Part shown: positions 47,920 to 58,543 of the stretch, one piece after another
Numbering within the stretch: position 1 is the stretch's first letter
Layout of the letters: each line of letters begins with the position of its first letter
Origin: Prinsepia uniflora
Lineage: Eukaryota; Streptophyta; Magnoliopsida; Rosales; Rosaceae
Assembly: GCA_032719365.1 (NCBI GenBank)
Contig: CM064863.1
Span: 62,521,583-62,585,582, forward strand
Length of the DNA stretch: 64,000 nucleotides
Reading direction: 5' to 3'
The notes under the pieces: model-generated
What the model was told of the DNA's origin: nothing
Databases searched by the model: none
What the model saw: only the letters and a program-made list of their open reading frames with translations
Made by a program: the position numbers and the translations under genes

Positions 47920-48015
47920 GCCAGATTATAGCTTGCACATCACTAGGATGGCTGGATTATAACTTGCGCATCACTTGGATGGCTGGATTATAACTTGCGC
48001 ATCACTTGGATGGCT
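47920..48015 (+). repeat. 31-bp tandem repeat, about three copies
   Basis: GATTATAACTTGCGCATCAC + TTGGATGGCTG repeated, the first copy slightly diverged. Confidence 0.85.
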
Positions 48016-48199
48016 TACACATGTCTCTATATCATGACTTGTAACCTTGTGCAATCACAAAATGATACACATAATGGCCTAAGCATTGTACCAGCAGTAC
48101 AAAAGCAACCTTCCTTGCACCACTACACGTGTATACTACATGACACATAATTTGACATGAGCAATTAATCCTTGAAGTCACTTGGTTAATTCATCCAAA
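48016..48199. other. Unassigned sequence
   Basis: No feature seen between the 31-bp repeat and the next LTR. Confidence 0.4.
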
Positions 48200-48633
48200 G
48201 CACACAATTAATTCATCTTCCCTTGAATCCTTGTTGCATTCATCCTATTAATTCTAGTCTAGAATCAAGTGTTTTTCAAATTCAAAAATAATTATGTCGT
48301 GTGATTTCTATGAGTCATATGTAAAGTTCGACAAGTAATTCATACACCTTATTTATTAAGAAGTCAAACCAATTCATGGGGATGTCCGTGAGTAGCCTAT
48401 AAACACTCCTTCTCATTTGTAATAGGGATCATTCAAGAATTATTTAATAAACAATTTATTAGTGAAGAGTGTTCTTCCTAACTATCTTATCTTATCTTTT
48501 TGGAGTATTTCATTGAGTGGTGAGTTGTTTAACTCTTATCTCTAAGGTGGATTCTATAGAGTGGCGAGTTTTCTATATAAGAGTGGTTACTTGTGTTATC
48601 TCCTAAAAAATCACCATTAGTCCCCTGTCATTT

Positions 48634-49460
48634 TGGTATCAGAGTTTATCGGTCAAGGCTTGGCATCGTGGTCGTCGTCACCCTCGAAGAGATGATGGTC
48701 GTGAAGAGCATGAGTGTGATCCTCGTGACATAGAGATGGATGATCTCAGAAGACAAGTGCAGTGACTCCAGCAGCATCTCGAATGCTACGAACCTTTGGA
48801 TCATGATGACTTTCGTCATGATTTGGAGGATGAATATGAGGATGCCAATCCTATTGGTCACGATCCAGCATCAAGTGATGAATCTAGGCACCATCGAAAA
48901 GCCTATCTGCCCCATAGGAACTTTGACGTGAAGGTTGATATTCCAGAGTTCAAAGGAAAGATGTAACTGGAAGGATGCATTGATTGGATCAACGCGGTGG
49001 AGCGAATATTTGATTACAATGATGTGGAAGAAGATCACAAAGTGAAGTTAGTTGTTTTAAAGTTAAAGAAACATGCTTCAATTTGGTGGGAGCATTTGAA
49101 GAAGCAGCATGCTCGTGATGGCAAGAAGTGCATAGCAACATGGGAAAAGATGAGGAAAGAACTAAAGAAGAAGTTCATGCCGGAGAATTATCGATAAGAT
49201 TATTTTCTCAAGTATCACAACCTGAGACATAATGACTTGTCTGTAGTGGAGTATATGATGGAGTTTGAAAAACTTTGAATGCTTTGTAACATCGATGAGC
49301 CTGAGGAGTAAACAATTGCTCATTACCTTGGAGGTCTATGCTCAGAGATTGCTCATGTTGTGCAATTGTAGTCATATTGGACCTATAACGATGTTATGAA
49401 ATTAGCGTTGAAGGTGGAGAAACAAAGTAAAGAGAGGCATGGTAGCAGTTCAAAGTCTTG
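48634..49460 (+). pseudogene. gag of decayed gypsy element
   Basis: NFDVKVDIPEFKGKM, a stop, then WINAVERIFDYNDVEEDHKV, SIWWEHLKKQHARDGKK and WEKMRKELKKKFMPENYR fit the retrotrans_gag domain. Stops occur at about 48964, 49195 and 49276. Confidence 0.85.
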
Positions 49461-49979
49461 GCCAAGAGATGCAAGAGAAGGCATCAAGACCCATGGAAAT
49501 GTTTTCACTTCCAATGCAAGTTCATCAAGAAAGGTGACAACTTTTAATCTTCAAGCAAGAAGGAAAATATTGCAACTGACTTTCCAAATAGAAAAATCGT
49601 TACTCTTGTGGAAGAAGTAGACGAATACATTGAAGAAGATGTTCCTGATGATTATGGCCCCATCTTTGATGAAGATATGACTTATGGAGATGAAGGAGAA
49701 AGGTTAGTCATCTGATGAAGCTTGAATGAAATCCATGTGAAGGAAGACGATTGGCTCCACAACATTATTTTCCATACGAGAAGAACATCACTTGGGAAGG
49801 TTTGCAATGTGATAAATGATGGTGGAAGTTGAGAAAATTCAACGGCAACTACAATGGTGGAGAAGCTCAACCTCAAGACTATGGAACACCCTCACCCTTA
49901 CAAGTTTTCATAGCTACATAAGGGAAATGAGGTAAAAGTGAATAAAAAATGCTTAGTCCAATTTTCTATTGGGAAAAAC

Positions 49980-50357
49980 TATAAAGATGAGGCTTGATGT
50001 GATGTTGTTCCTATGGATACTTGTCATTTATTACTTGGTAGACCCTGGAAATATGATAGAAGGGATGTGCATGATGGGTTTAAAAATACTTACTCTTTTG
50101 AAAATGATAGTCTTAAAGTTGTCTTAGATCCCATCAAAATGGAAAGCAAGACAAATCCTAAAAAAGGAGAAGGAAGTAATCTACTATCTAGATCTGACTT
50201 CATTGCTGTAGTGAATGAAATACAAGAATTCTATGCTCATGTAGGGGTGGAAGAAAATGAAGCAAAGATCAATGTCCCTCCAATCACACAACCATTACTC
50301 CAAGAATTTGAAGATGTTGTGCAGAAGGAAATCCTAGTTGGTCTTCCACCAATGTGA
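49980..50357 (+). pseudogene. Protease end and linker to RT
   Basis: VVPMDTCHLLLGRPWKYDRR is the end of a gypsy protease domain (DxxHLLLGRPW). The linker to RT contains PLLQEFEDVVQKEI, the usual position just before reverse transcriptase. The protease active site is not found. Confidence 0.75.
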
Positions 50358-50389
50358 GGTATTCAACATTGCATTTATTTTATTCTTGG

Positions 50390-51060
50390 TGCTTCTATTC
50401 CAAATAAAGCTGCTTACCAGATGAGTCCTATAGAATATAAGGAGCTTCAAAGATAAGTTGAAGAAGGATTGACAAAGGAGATTATGAGTCCTTGTGTTGT
50501 TCCTATCCTTTTTATGCCTAAAAAGGATAACTCTTAGTAGATGTGCATTGATAGCCGAGCAGTTAACAAGATCACCATCAAGTATCGCTTTCCCATTCGT
50601 CACCTTGACGACATGCTGGATCAACTTCATGGAGCCACAATCTTTTCCAAGATTTATTTGAGGAGTAGATGCCACCAAATACGTATGAGGCCTAGAGATG
50701 AATGGAAGAACGCCTTCAAAACTAAGGATGCTCTCTATGAGTGGATGGTAATGCCTTTTGGGCAATCTAATGCCCCTAACACTTTCATCCGACTTATGAA
50801 TCATGTTTTCAAATCATTCATTGGTCGATTTGTGGTGTTGTACTTTGATGACATCTTGATTTATAGCAAAGATCAAGATTCACATATAGAGAAACTTCGT
50901 CAAGTATTCACTGTTCTAATAGAACAAAAGTTATATGCCAACTTGAAGAAATGTGACTTTATGATTAATAAACTAGTCTTTTTACGCTATGTTGTTTCAG
51001 CTGCAGGCATTATGATGGATCCTAATAAAGTGGAATCTATTACAAGTTAACCTATCCCAA
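50390..51060 (+). pseudogene. Gypsy reverse transcriptase
   Basis: MSPIEYKELQ, a stop, then MCIDSRAVNKITIKYRFPI, DMLDQLHGATIFSKI, EWMVMPFGQSNAPNTFIRLM and the catalytic YFDDILIYS (about 50840). The metal-binding aspartates are present. Stops lie at about 50454 and 50535. Confidence 0.9.
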
Positions 51061-51149
51061 CTTCTATCCATGACAATTGAAGCTTTCATGGCCTTACATC
51101 ATTTTATGAGAGATTCATCAAAGGATTCAGTACTATCATTGCTCTAATC

Positions 51150-51625
51150 ACTGAATACTTGAAAGGAGGCAAATTTGTGTGGACACGTACAACACAACAA
51201 AGTTTTGAGCTTGTTAAAAAGAAGATGACGGCGACTCCTATCCTAATGCTTCATGATTTCAAAATGGTGTTTGAGATCTATTTGGATGCCTCAAACGTTG
51301 GGATTAGTGTTGTTTTAAGCCAAGAAGATAAACCACTTTCCTTTTTCAATGAGAAGCTCACTAATTCTTGCGCCAGGTATTCTACTTATGACAAAGATTT
51401 TTATGCTATCATTCGAGCTTTAAATCATTGGTATCATTATTTCATATCTAAGGATATTATCTTATATTCAGATCATGAGGTTTTACGATTTATTAATGGA
51501 AACCATAAGCTGAAAAGTAGGCATTCTCGTTAGGTGGAACTTCTTTAAGCCTACAATTTTCACATCAAGCACAAGTTTAGCAAGCAGAACCAAGTTGACG
51601 ATGCTCTAAGTCGAATGTAATCTTG
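51150..51625 (+). pseudogene. Gypsy RNase H
   Basis: FVWTRTTQQSFELVKKKM, IYLDASNVGISVVLSQ, KLTNSCARYSTYDKDFYAI, ALNHWYHYF and ILYSDHEVLRF, then VDDALSRM before a stop. Standard gypsy RNase H with stops at about 51531 and 51546. Confidence 0.88.
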
Positions 51626-51689
51626 TTTAAGTACAATGAAGATGAAAGTTGTGGGATTTGAAGTGTTGAAGGAGCTCTACCATGAAGAT

Positions 51690-52442
51690 CTAGCTTTCAA
51701 AGAAATTTGTAGTGATTGTTCTAATGGATCATGTGAGACTTATCAAATGCATGATGACTTTCTTTTCAAGGGAATGCGCTTACGTGCTCCCGAATGTTCC
51801 TTGAGAGAGGCTATTGTTGCAGAAGCTCATGGTGGAGGTCACTTTCGTCTAGACAAAATCTTTTGTCTCGTTCAAGAGCATTTCTATTAGCGTAAGATGG
51901 TGAGAGATATGTCTCCCCATGTGGAAAGGTGTAGAATATTCCATCTAGCGAAAAGCCATGGACAGAAGACAAGGTTATACACTTCACTTCCATTCCCTAG
52001 GGCACCTTGAGAGGATGTTAGCATTCACTTTGTGGTGGGATTTCCTCGTACTCAGAAGAGCAAGGATTCAGTTATGGTTGTTGTTGATTGGTTCTTAAAA
52101 TTGCTCATTTTGTGCCATGTGCTAAAATTCTAGATGCTTCTCATATATCATATCTTTATTTCCAGGAGACCGTCAAACCTCATGGTGTTCAAAAGACAAT
52201 CATTTTAGACCCTGATGCTAAGTTTCTTAGTCATTTTTGGCAGACAAGGCAAAAGTTGGAGACTACTTTGCAGTTTAATACATCTCACCATCCATAAACT
52301 GATGGTCAAACTGAAGTTGTTAATCGAAGGATAGGAAACTTGTTAAGGAGCTTGGTGGGTACAAAGATACATCAGTGGGATCTTACTTTGGCTCAAGAAA
52401 AATTTTCTTACAACCACTCTAAAAGCCAAGCTATAGGAGCTA
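51690..52442 (+). pseudogene. Gypsy integrase, truncated at 3' end
   Basis: The zinc-binding part (EAHGGGHFRLDKIF...HVERC, 51820-51930) is followed by core fragments: DWFLKIAHFVPC-like codons with a frameshift, TIILDPDAKFLSHFW with the second catalytic Asp, and TDGQTEVVNRRIGNLLRS with the Glu. It is broken by the LTR starting at 52443. Confidence 0.87.
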
Positions 52443-55138
52443 TGTAATGACCCGTCCCAAATTTACGAGATTATTGAGGATAGTCAAGGATTAATCGGGG
52501 ATTAATTGAGGATTATCGAACGATCGGGGTGAAATGACGATTTTAACCATAAATGGGTAAAATGTTAACTTTTGACCCGAGGGTCATTGGCACGTGGACC
52601 GAGGTTCATTACATAGATCAAGACATTACGAGTCCATAGACAGGCGGCTTGTCGAGATCAAGTATCGTACGAGAAAGTTACAGGTCTATAACTATTTTTC
52701 GTACTATTTTGATTACACAAAGTTCGAGACGGTTGACTTTTGGTTTGTTTTTAGTTGGCCCAAAATATCAGTTCTAGACCAATAGATTACTGACAAGTAT
52801 CACTCATCCATCGATCATTTCCCCCACATTCATACACCATCCTCTCTTCTCTTTTGTTCATTATACCTGAAACCCACCCCAAACCATTATCATCATCCTC
52901 ATCAATTTGCTGCTACTTGAGAGAGGGATAGGTTTAGAGGGTGAGTCGAGAGGGAGAAACAGAGGCAGCGAAGCACGGCGGAGCCGCGATGGCGGCTAGA
53001 AACCCGTGAAAACAAGGTAAGTCATGCGTTTGATTTTTGGGTTTGGGTTTTGGATGACTGAAATGGTGTCTAATGCCATGATTGGCTTCTTTGAGGTCAT
53101 ACGACCAAGTTGGGCCAGAAAACTGACGCAGTGGACGTCGTGTGTAACGACCTGTCTCGAATTCCTAGATTAGATTAGTGACTAATCACGATTAGTAAGG
53201 TTAATCCGTGATTAGTAGGGCGAAATTGGACGAACGATGCAAAATGACCGTTTTGCCCCTAATCGTGGCAAAATGTTGACTTTTCATTCTGGCGGTCAAA
53301 CAGACATTGACCGATAACCGTGACGTAGTTCGTGACGTCACGAGTTCATAGACAGGTGGCACGTTCAATTCCGACGTTCGTAGAAGAAGTTATGACGTTG
53401 GGAAGTTTAGGGACATTTTGGTAATTTTAGTTAAAAGGAGCGAAAGGTTGACTTTTTGACTGGGATGTCCGATGGCCGAGGGCCAAGGACTATTACGTAG
53501 ATAAGGACGATACGAATCCATAGACAGGCGGCACGTCGAGTTTGGACGTTCGACGGCGAAGTTACGGTTCACGGAAGTTCAAGTGCACTATTGCACGAAT
53601 TATGAAACGAGTTAACTTTTGGACTTAGTGGGGGCCCAGATATTTAATGGAGGCCCAATGGATGAGTGACAAGTGTCACCCATCCACTGGACATTCCTTC
53701 ACATACATGCATCGATCATTCTTTCTTCCAAACACAAAACACTTACCCGATCTCATTTCCTCACCTTTGTGCAACCCAAAACCAATCCAACCCAACCCCA
53801 TATGATCACCTATGAGGCCTAGAGAGTGAGTGAGAGACTGAGGAGGTTGCTGGGCGGCCAGAACCGCCGTGGACGGCGGCAAGAAGGAGAAACCCGAGAG
53901 GATTTCACGGTTAGCCCATTTTCTCCCTTTAATTCGGTTTTGGCGTTTTGGTTAGTTTTTAATGGTTTTAATGAGTCCATTAGGTTGCTAGGGACATGTT
54001 AGGAAGGTTTAAGGAAGCTTGGGATGGCTGGGCAGCCATGGGAGAGTTTTGAAAAACTTGAACCGTTTGGTTCAAAAATCGAACCATAGGATTTAGACGT
54101 TTTCGGTTGCGTTTAAGGATTGGAATGGATAGAAAACATCAAAATAGGATGAAAGGAACCAAAAAGGAAGAACTAGGATGAAAAATGGGGTGTCTAGGGC
54201 TGTGAACCGGTCACGCCGGTCCAGTTGGACCGGCCAAACCAGGTGAACCGGCCATGAACAGTAAAACCGGTCTGCTGGAGGTTAGTGCCGATGAATAGTG
54301 TTTTTGACCTTCTAGGGCTCGTGAGGACGCGTCGTCCATAATTTGGGAAAGTGTTCAACATGGGAAATCTTCTATTCGATGTAAGGAAGATTTTGGTACT
54401 GGTCTCGCGTCAATCGGACATCGTTTCGATAGTGTTCTGAGTATCGGAATGTTTAGGGTCGGTTTAAAAATAGTTAAAAGTTCGGGAAAATTACGGGGCT
54501 TTGATGGGAGGTTAATTAAGTAGTTATTAACCTTCAATTAAAATTTGAATAGGTTTGGGAGTCCCGGTAATGGTGATCGGCTCGGGGAGCCGTATAGTAC
54601 GCAAATCGAGGCGGCGGCTCGGACGGTCTGTGAGTGGACCTTGTTTTCTAAATTGGTACATGCATAAATGTTTATTACATGTTTTAAATACTTGTTTGTG
54701 ATTCCATGAGTGCATTTGGATGTGTGGTTACGTATAAGCACGTATTTCGAGGTTTCGGCCCTATACGGTGCATATACGGGGCTGTATGTCTTTACTGGTC
54801 TAAATGAAATGGTTTTGGATTTCCAAATGGATTATGAATGTGATTTGATAATGTTGATTTTGGATATTTATGAATTATATGGTTTCACGTATTTCAAGGC
54901 GATTTATGTGCTTGCACGTAAATCGAGGTTTTCTGGTTTTACGCTGATTTTCCATTATTGTGGTTTTGGATATGATTTCATGAAATGATTTTGGATTTGA
55001 AAAGGTAATTCTCGGACTTGAGGTCCATTTGATTTACGGAATCGGGCCGGAGGCCCAGTTGGTTTACGATTCGGACTTGAGGTCCAGTTTCTATGTGGAT
55101 TCGGGCCTAGGGCCCAGTTATGTATTACAAATGGTTTT

Positions 55139-55335
55139 TATGGTTCATGACGGTTTATGGGAACCGGCACGAACCCTTGAAATGGATTTACGGGTCATGA
55201 CGGTTTATGGGAACCGGCATGAACCCTTGAAATGGATTTACGGGTCATGACGGTTTACGGGAACCGGCATGAACCCTTGAAAGGATTTTATGGTTCATGA
55301 CGTCTTATGGGGGCCGAGCATGAATCCTTGAAAGG
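55139..55335 (+). repeat. Tandem repeat of about 50 bp, four units
   Basis: Units start GGTTCATGACGG or GGGTCATGACGG at about 55142, 55192, 55243 and 55291 and read on as TTTATGGGAACCGG...GAACCCTTGAAA. Two related units occur at 10650-10740 in another LTR. Confidence 0.88.
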
Positions 55336-55856
55336 TTTCAAGAATGATTTCAAAAGGTTTTTCATATTCCATCCTTTATATATGATTGTCTCCTCCAGGG
55401 AGGGTCGTTGGCCTGGGTGGACCCCGGAGTAGTCACGGAGCACTGACTGAGTGGAGTCGCCCCCCAGTTGGGTTCCTTACTCTCAGGATGGGCATGGTTC
55501 GTTACCTCCAGGGAGGGTCATTGATCTACGAACTTTGACCTGGGTGGACCCTGGAGATACTTGGGTTTGAGACCCCGGTTAGCACACGTGTAGCTCTATT
55601 TTACCGTGACAGGTTCTGGATATGAATATAAGGGATAAACATGATTTCAATTGGTTTGGGAAATTGTGTTTATGATGATAAATGATTTTGGGCTGAGATC
55701 CCACATATGTTTACTATGTTATGGTTTCTGTAAATGGTTTTGGGCAGGATCCCGTAGAACTTGTATTTATAGAATTTGGGACTGAGACCCTAATTATGGT
55801 TGTTTAAACTTATGTGTTTGGATAAATGGTTTTACTATGCATGCATGCTTTTTAGT

Positions 55857-55945
55857 GGAGGGTATAAAGGTCTTATTTATGAAATATGTTTTTATAAAAT
55901 CTTTATTTTTGTCCACTCACAGTCTTTCTGTTTTTAATACCCTTC
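55857..55945 (+). other. Conserved LTR stem, copy in solo LTR 53143-56127
   Basis: GGAGGGTAT (55857-55865) pairs with ATACCCTTC (55937-55945) with one G-U. Confidence 0.72.
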
Positions 55946-56053
55946 AGGTTGACAACGAATGTGAACTGTAGCAGAGATCGAGATATCACATACCTCCTCC
56001 GGATCCTGGCGTACTCTGATAGCCCGGGAGGGCAAAGGTCGGAAATATCCCTT

Positions 56054-56074
56054 GTCTGACACTTCGTGTCAGAC
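56054..56074 (+). other. Perfect terminal hairpin near LTR end
   Basis: GTCTGACAC-TTC-GTGTCAGAC: 9-bp perfect arms, 3-nt loop, 53 bp before the LTR end. Other LTRs keep the two arms with longer spacers. Confidence 0.8.
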
Positions 56075-56371
56075 GGGAGCAGGGTCATCCCTCGTTAATC
56101 CCGGGGGGATTAGGATGGGTCCTGTCATCGTGGGTGGCTCCAGGAACGTTGGTAGGTTGGCCATGAAGGTTCGAGGTTGGCCAGCCATTTTCAGGTACCT
56201 TCTTCCCGTTTTAAGGCTATAGATCCATTCCTGGGAGTGAGACGAGTCGAATGGAAGAAAAATGGCATGTTTTGGTGGTTAGACGGCTGAGATACGGTTG
56301 GGTCAAGGTCACGGGTTGAACGACATGTTATAGTGAAGCGGATCGACCCAGCTAAAGGTAGGGCATGATGA

Positions 56372-56730
56372 GGTGGCAAGCCACGTCATCACTGTCAGGC
56401 CACGTGGCCACCTAGAGGGTGACACATGGCTAGGTGTAAGTCCAGTCAGTAGCTGACATGGTAGTACCATGTCATCCTTGTCAGACCACGTGGACTAGTG
56501 AGGTAGTGCCACGTGGCATTGTGTCAGGAATTTTCAGCTGACATGGTAGTGCCACGTCAGACTTGTTAGACCACGTGGACCAGGGAGGTGGTGCTACGAG
56601 GCAGTGTGTCAGAGTTGTTAGTGACATGTGGTAGGACACGTGGCAATGATAACATCATCATGTGACATGGCAGTGTCAAAGTATGACACGTGGCACCAGT
56701 CAGGTTGTACCACGTGTCATATTTTCAGAG
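56372..56730 (+). promoter_or_regulatory. CACGTG-rich tandem region in LTR
   Basis: CACGTG occurs repeatedly (for example at 56401, 56487 and 56510), with TGACGTCA-like sites just after (about 56750-56780). Part is a tandem duplication of about 85 bp (56452 and 56537). CACGTG and ACGT cores are the binding sites of plant bZIP and bHLH factors, so an enhancer role is plausible but inferred. Confidence 0.6.
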
Positions 56731-57864
56731 CTGTCAGATGTCAGGCTGACGTCAGCAGATGACATCATTAATGACGTCAGCTAGGGCTAACGTCACCGTT
56801 GACTTTCATTGACCGATAATTGATCGACGCGTGTGGACGCGTGGGAACGATCTTTGTGGTCAAACCAGTCTTGTTTAAAAGGTTTCAACTATCTGAATCC
56901 GCTGGTGGTGGTTTCAGGCTAATCGGAGATCGTTTGATAGGTCATTTGGAGGTTTTTAACCTCGGAAAGTGTGTTCAGGACACGTTTACTATACCGAGAC
57001 TTTGAGTGTTTCTGTTATGGACTTATATAGATAGTTAGTGACTCTTAGATATGATTTGGACAGGCCCGGACGTTTTGCAGACTTTGGATTAGCCTCTGAT
57101 TTACTTACGGAGTGTATTGTAAGCACACAACATAGACAGTCAATGAGTGGACATTTTCTTTAAAAATTGTTGCATGCATAAATGTTTTATATTTTTTTAT
57201 GAACATGGTTTGAGATGTACTGATTACATATGATTTGAATATGATTTGTGTTTGAAGTTGAGCATTTTCGTGGAAAATGTTATATTGCACGTATTTCGTG
57301 ATTTATATTTTATGTGATACTTTGGGCTTAGGCTTAGTTTTCTACATGCTTGCGTTTTCAGTGACTTGAAGTTTTGAATGTTTTCACAGAGATGCGCGAA
57401 AATGAAATTTTGAGCTTGAGACCCAATTGGTTATTAACTTTGACTTGGATTATAGTCAAATGTGATTTTGAGTAGTGATTTGAATAAGGAAATGGTTTTC
57501 TGATATATGATATGAGATTTCGGGCTTGTGACCTTATACTAATTTGTGATACGATATTTCAGACTTGTTACCCTATTCTTAATTATGATATGATATTTCA
57601 GGTTTGTAACCTCGTTGGAAATTATTTTGACTCATATTGTGTGCCCTTGTGAACTTGAAAGAAAGATTATGATTTGAAAAGGTTTTCCTATCGATTTGAT
57701 GTGTTTTGGAGGAAAGTCTGGACATTGTTTTTACGATGGTTTTGTGGAACATAATTTGATGAAACTATATTTTGGTTGTAGACCCTATTGAGATATTTTG
57801 AGATTATTTGAGATACAAATGTTTGTGAACTATTTTCCACACTACCATAATTTATGATGTGATT

Positions 57865-58075
57865 TCTCCTTTCGGATGTCGTAGATCCTGGAGTGTTATC
57901 CTCAAGACGTCGTAGATCTTGGAGAGGTCACGATTACACTGCTTGGAGATGAGTAGCTCTAAGGGGAGGCTCAAGCTTACAAGTGTCAAATATGGACATT
58001 ACCCGGACGTCGTAGATCTTGGGAATGCCATCACCCAGACGTTGTAGATCCTAGGTGTATACTCGGACATAGTAA
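57865..58075 (+). repeat. Array with GACGTCGTAGATC core
   Basis: Five units around the core (G)GACGTCGTAGATC (variants GATGTCGTAGATC, GACGTTGTAGATC) have partly complementary arms such as CTCAAG...CTTGGAG and CCCGG...TTGGG. Confidence 0.75.
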
Positions 58076-58258
58076 TCCCGAGTCGCACATGTTGCATTGA
58101 TATCGTGTCTATCGTATGGAAGTTGGATATTGGATATTGAGGATTGGTTGCTCATGTTTTGATTACTAATATTATGTCTGGATATTTTTTTTTTATGATT
58201 TGATTTTAAAGAAAGCATTTGAGATTTCGTGTTTTCTGATGCATGCATGCTTTTAATT

Positions 58259-58341
58259 GAAGGGTATAACTGTTATTTCAAAAATTGTTTTCCAACTATT
58301 TATTTTTCCCAGTCACAATTTTAATGTTTTATATATCCTTC
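58259..58341 (+). other. Conserved LTR stem, copy in large gypsy 5' LTR
   Basis: GAAGGGTAT (58259-58267) pairs with ATATCCTTC (58333-58341) with one G-U. Confidence 0.72.
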
Positions 58342-58530
58342 AGGTTGATTGTGGATGCTGGCTGTAGTAGATACCGTGACATCACACAACACTGCGTATT
58401 CTGGAAACCACTGCCTACTCTGGAAACTCCGAGTGGTTATGGTCTTATCCTTGGTCGAACACGTGGTGTCAGAAGGGAGCAAGACATCCCACGATAATAT
58501 AGGGGGGGTTAGAGATGGGTCCTGTCAGCT

Positions 58531-58543
58531 TGGTATCAGAGCA
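58531..58543 (+). other. Primer-binding site
   Basis: TTGGTATCAGAGC, initiator tRNA-Met type, 2-3 nt after the LTR end. Confidence 0.88.

Larger units (their letters stand above)
48200..52442 (+). mobile_element. Decayed Ty3/gypsy element, cut by the next gypsy element
   Basis: The 5' LTR ends TCCCCTGTCA at 48630 (its start, near 48200, is uncertain), followed by a TTTTGGTATCAGAG primer site. Domain order gag, protease, RT, RNase H, integrase is that of Ty3/gypsy. Integrase stops at 52442, where another gypsy element is inserted; the rest should lie beyond the window. The LTR is unrelated to the long-LTR family. Every domain is interrupted by stops. Confidence 0.85.
53143..56127 (+). mobile_element. 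Solo LTR nested in an LTR
   Basis: Starts TGTAACGACCTGTC, ends GGATGGGTCCTGTCA, flanked by TCGTG on both sides (53138-53142 and 56128-56132). 2985 bp. The uninterrupted site is visible in the 3' LTR at about 63511-63535. Conserved stem at 55857-55865/55937-55945 and terminal hairpin at 56054-56074. Confidence 0.94.
52443..58527 (+). repeat. 5' LTR, split by nested solo LTR
   Basis: Starts TGTAATGACCCGTCCC, ends GATGGGTCCTGTCA just before TTGGTATCAGAGC. About 3.1 kb without the insertion at 53143-56127. It carries the CACGTG-rich tandem region (56372-56730), the GACGTCGTAGATC array (57865-58075) and the conserved stem at 58259-58267/58333-58341. Confidence 0.9.
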
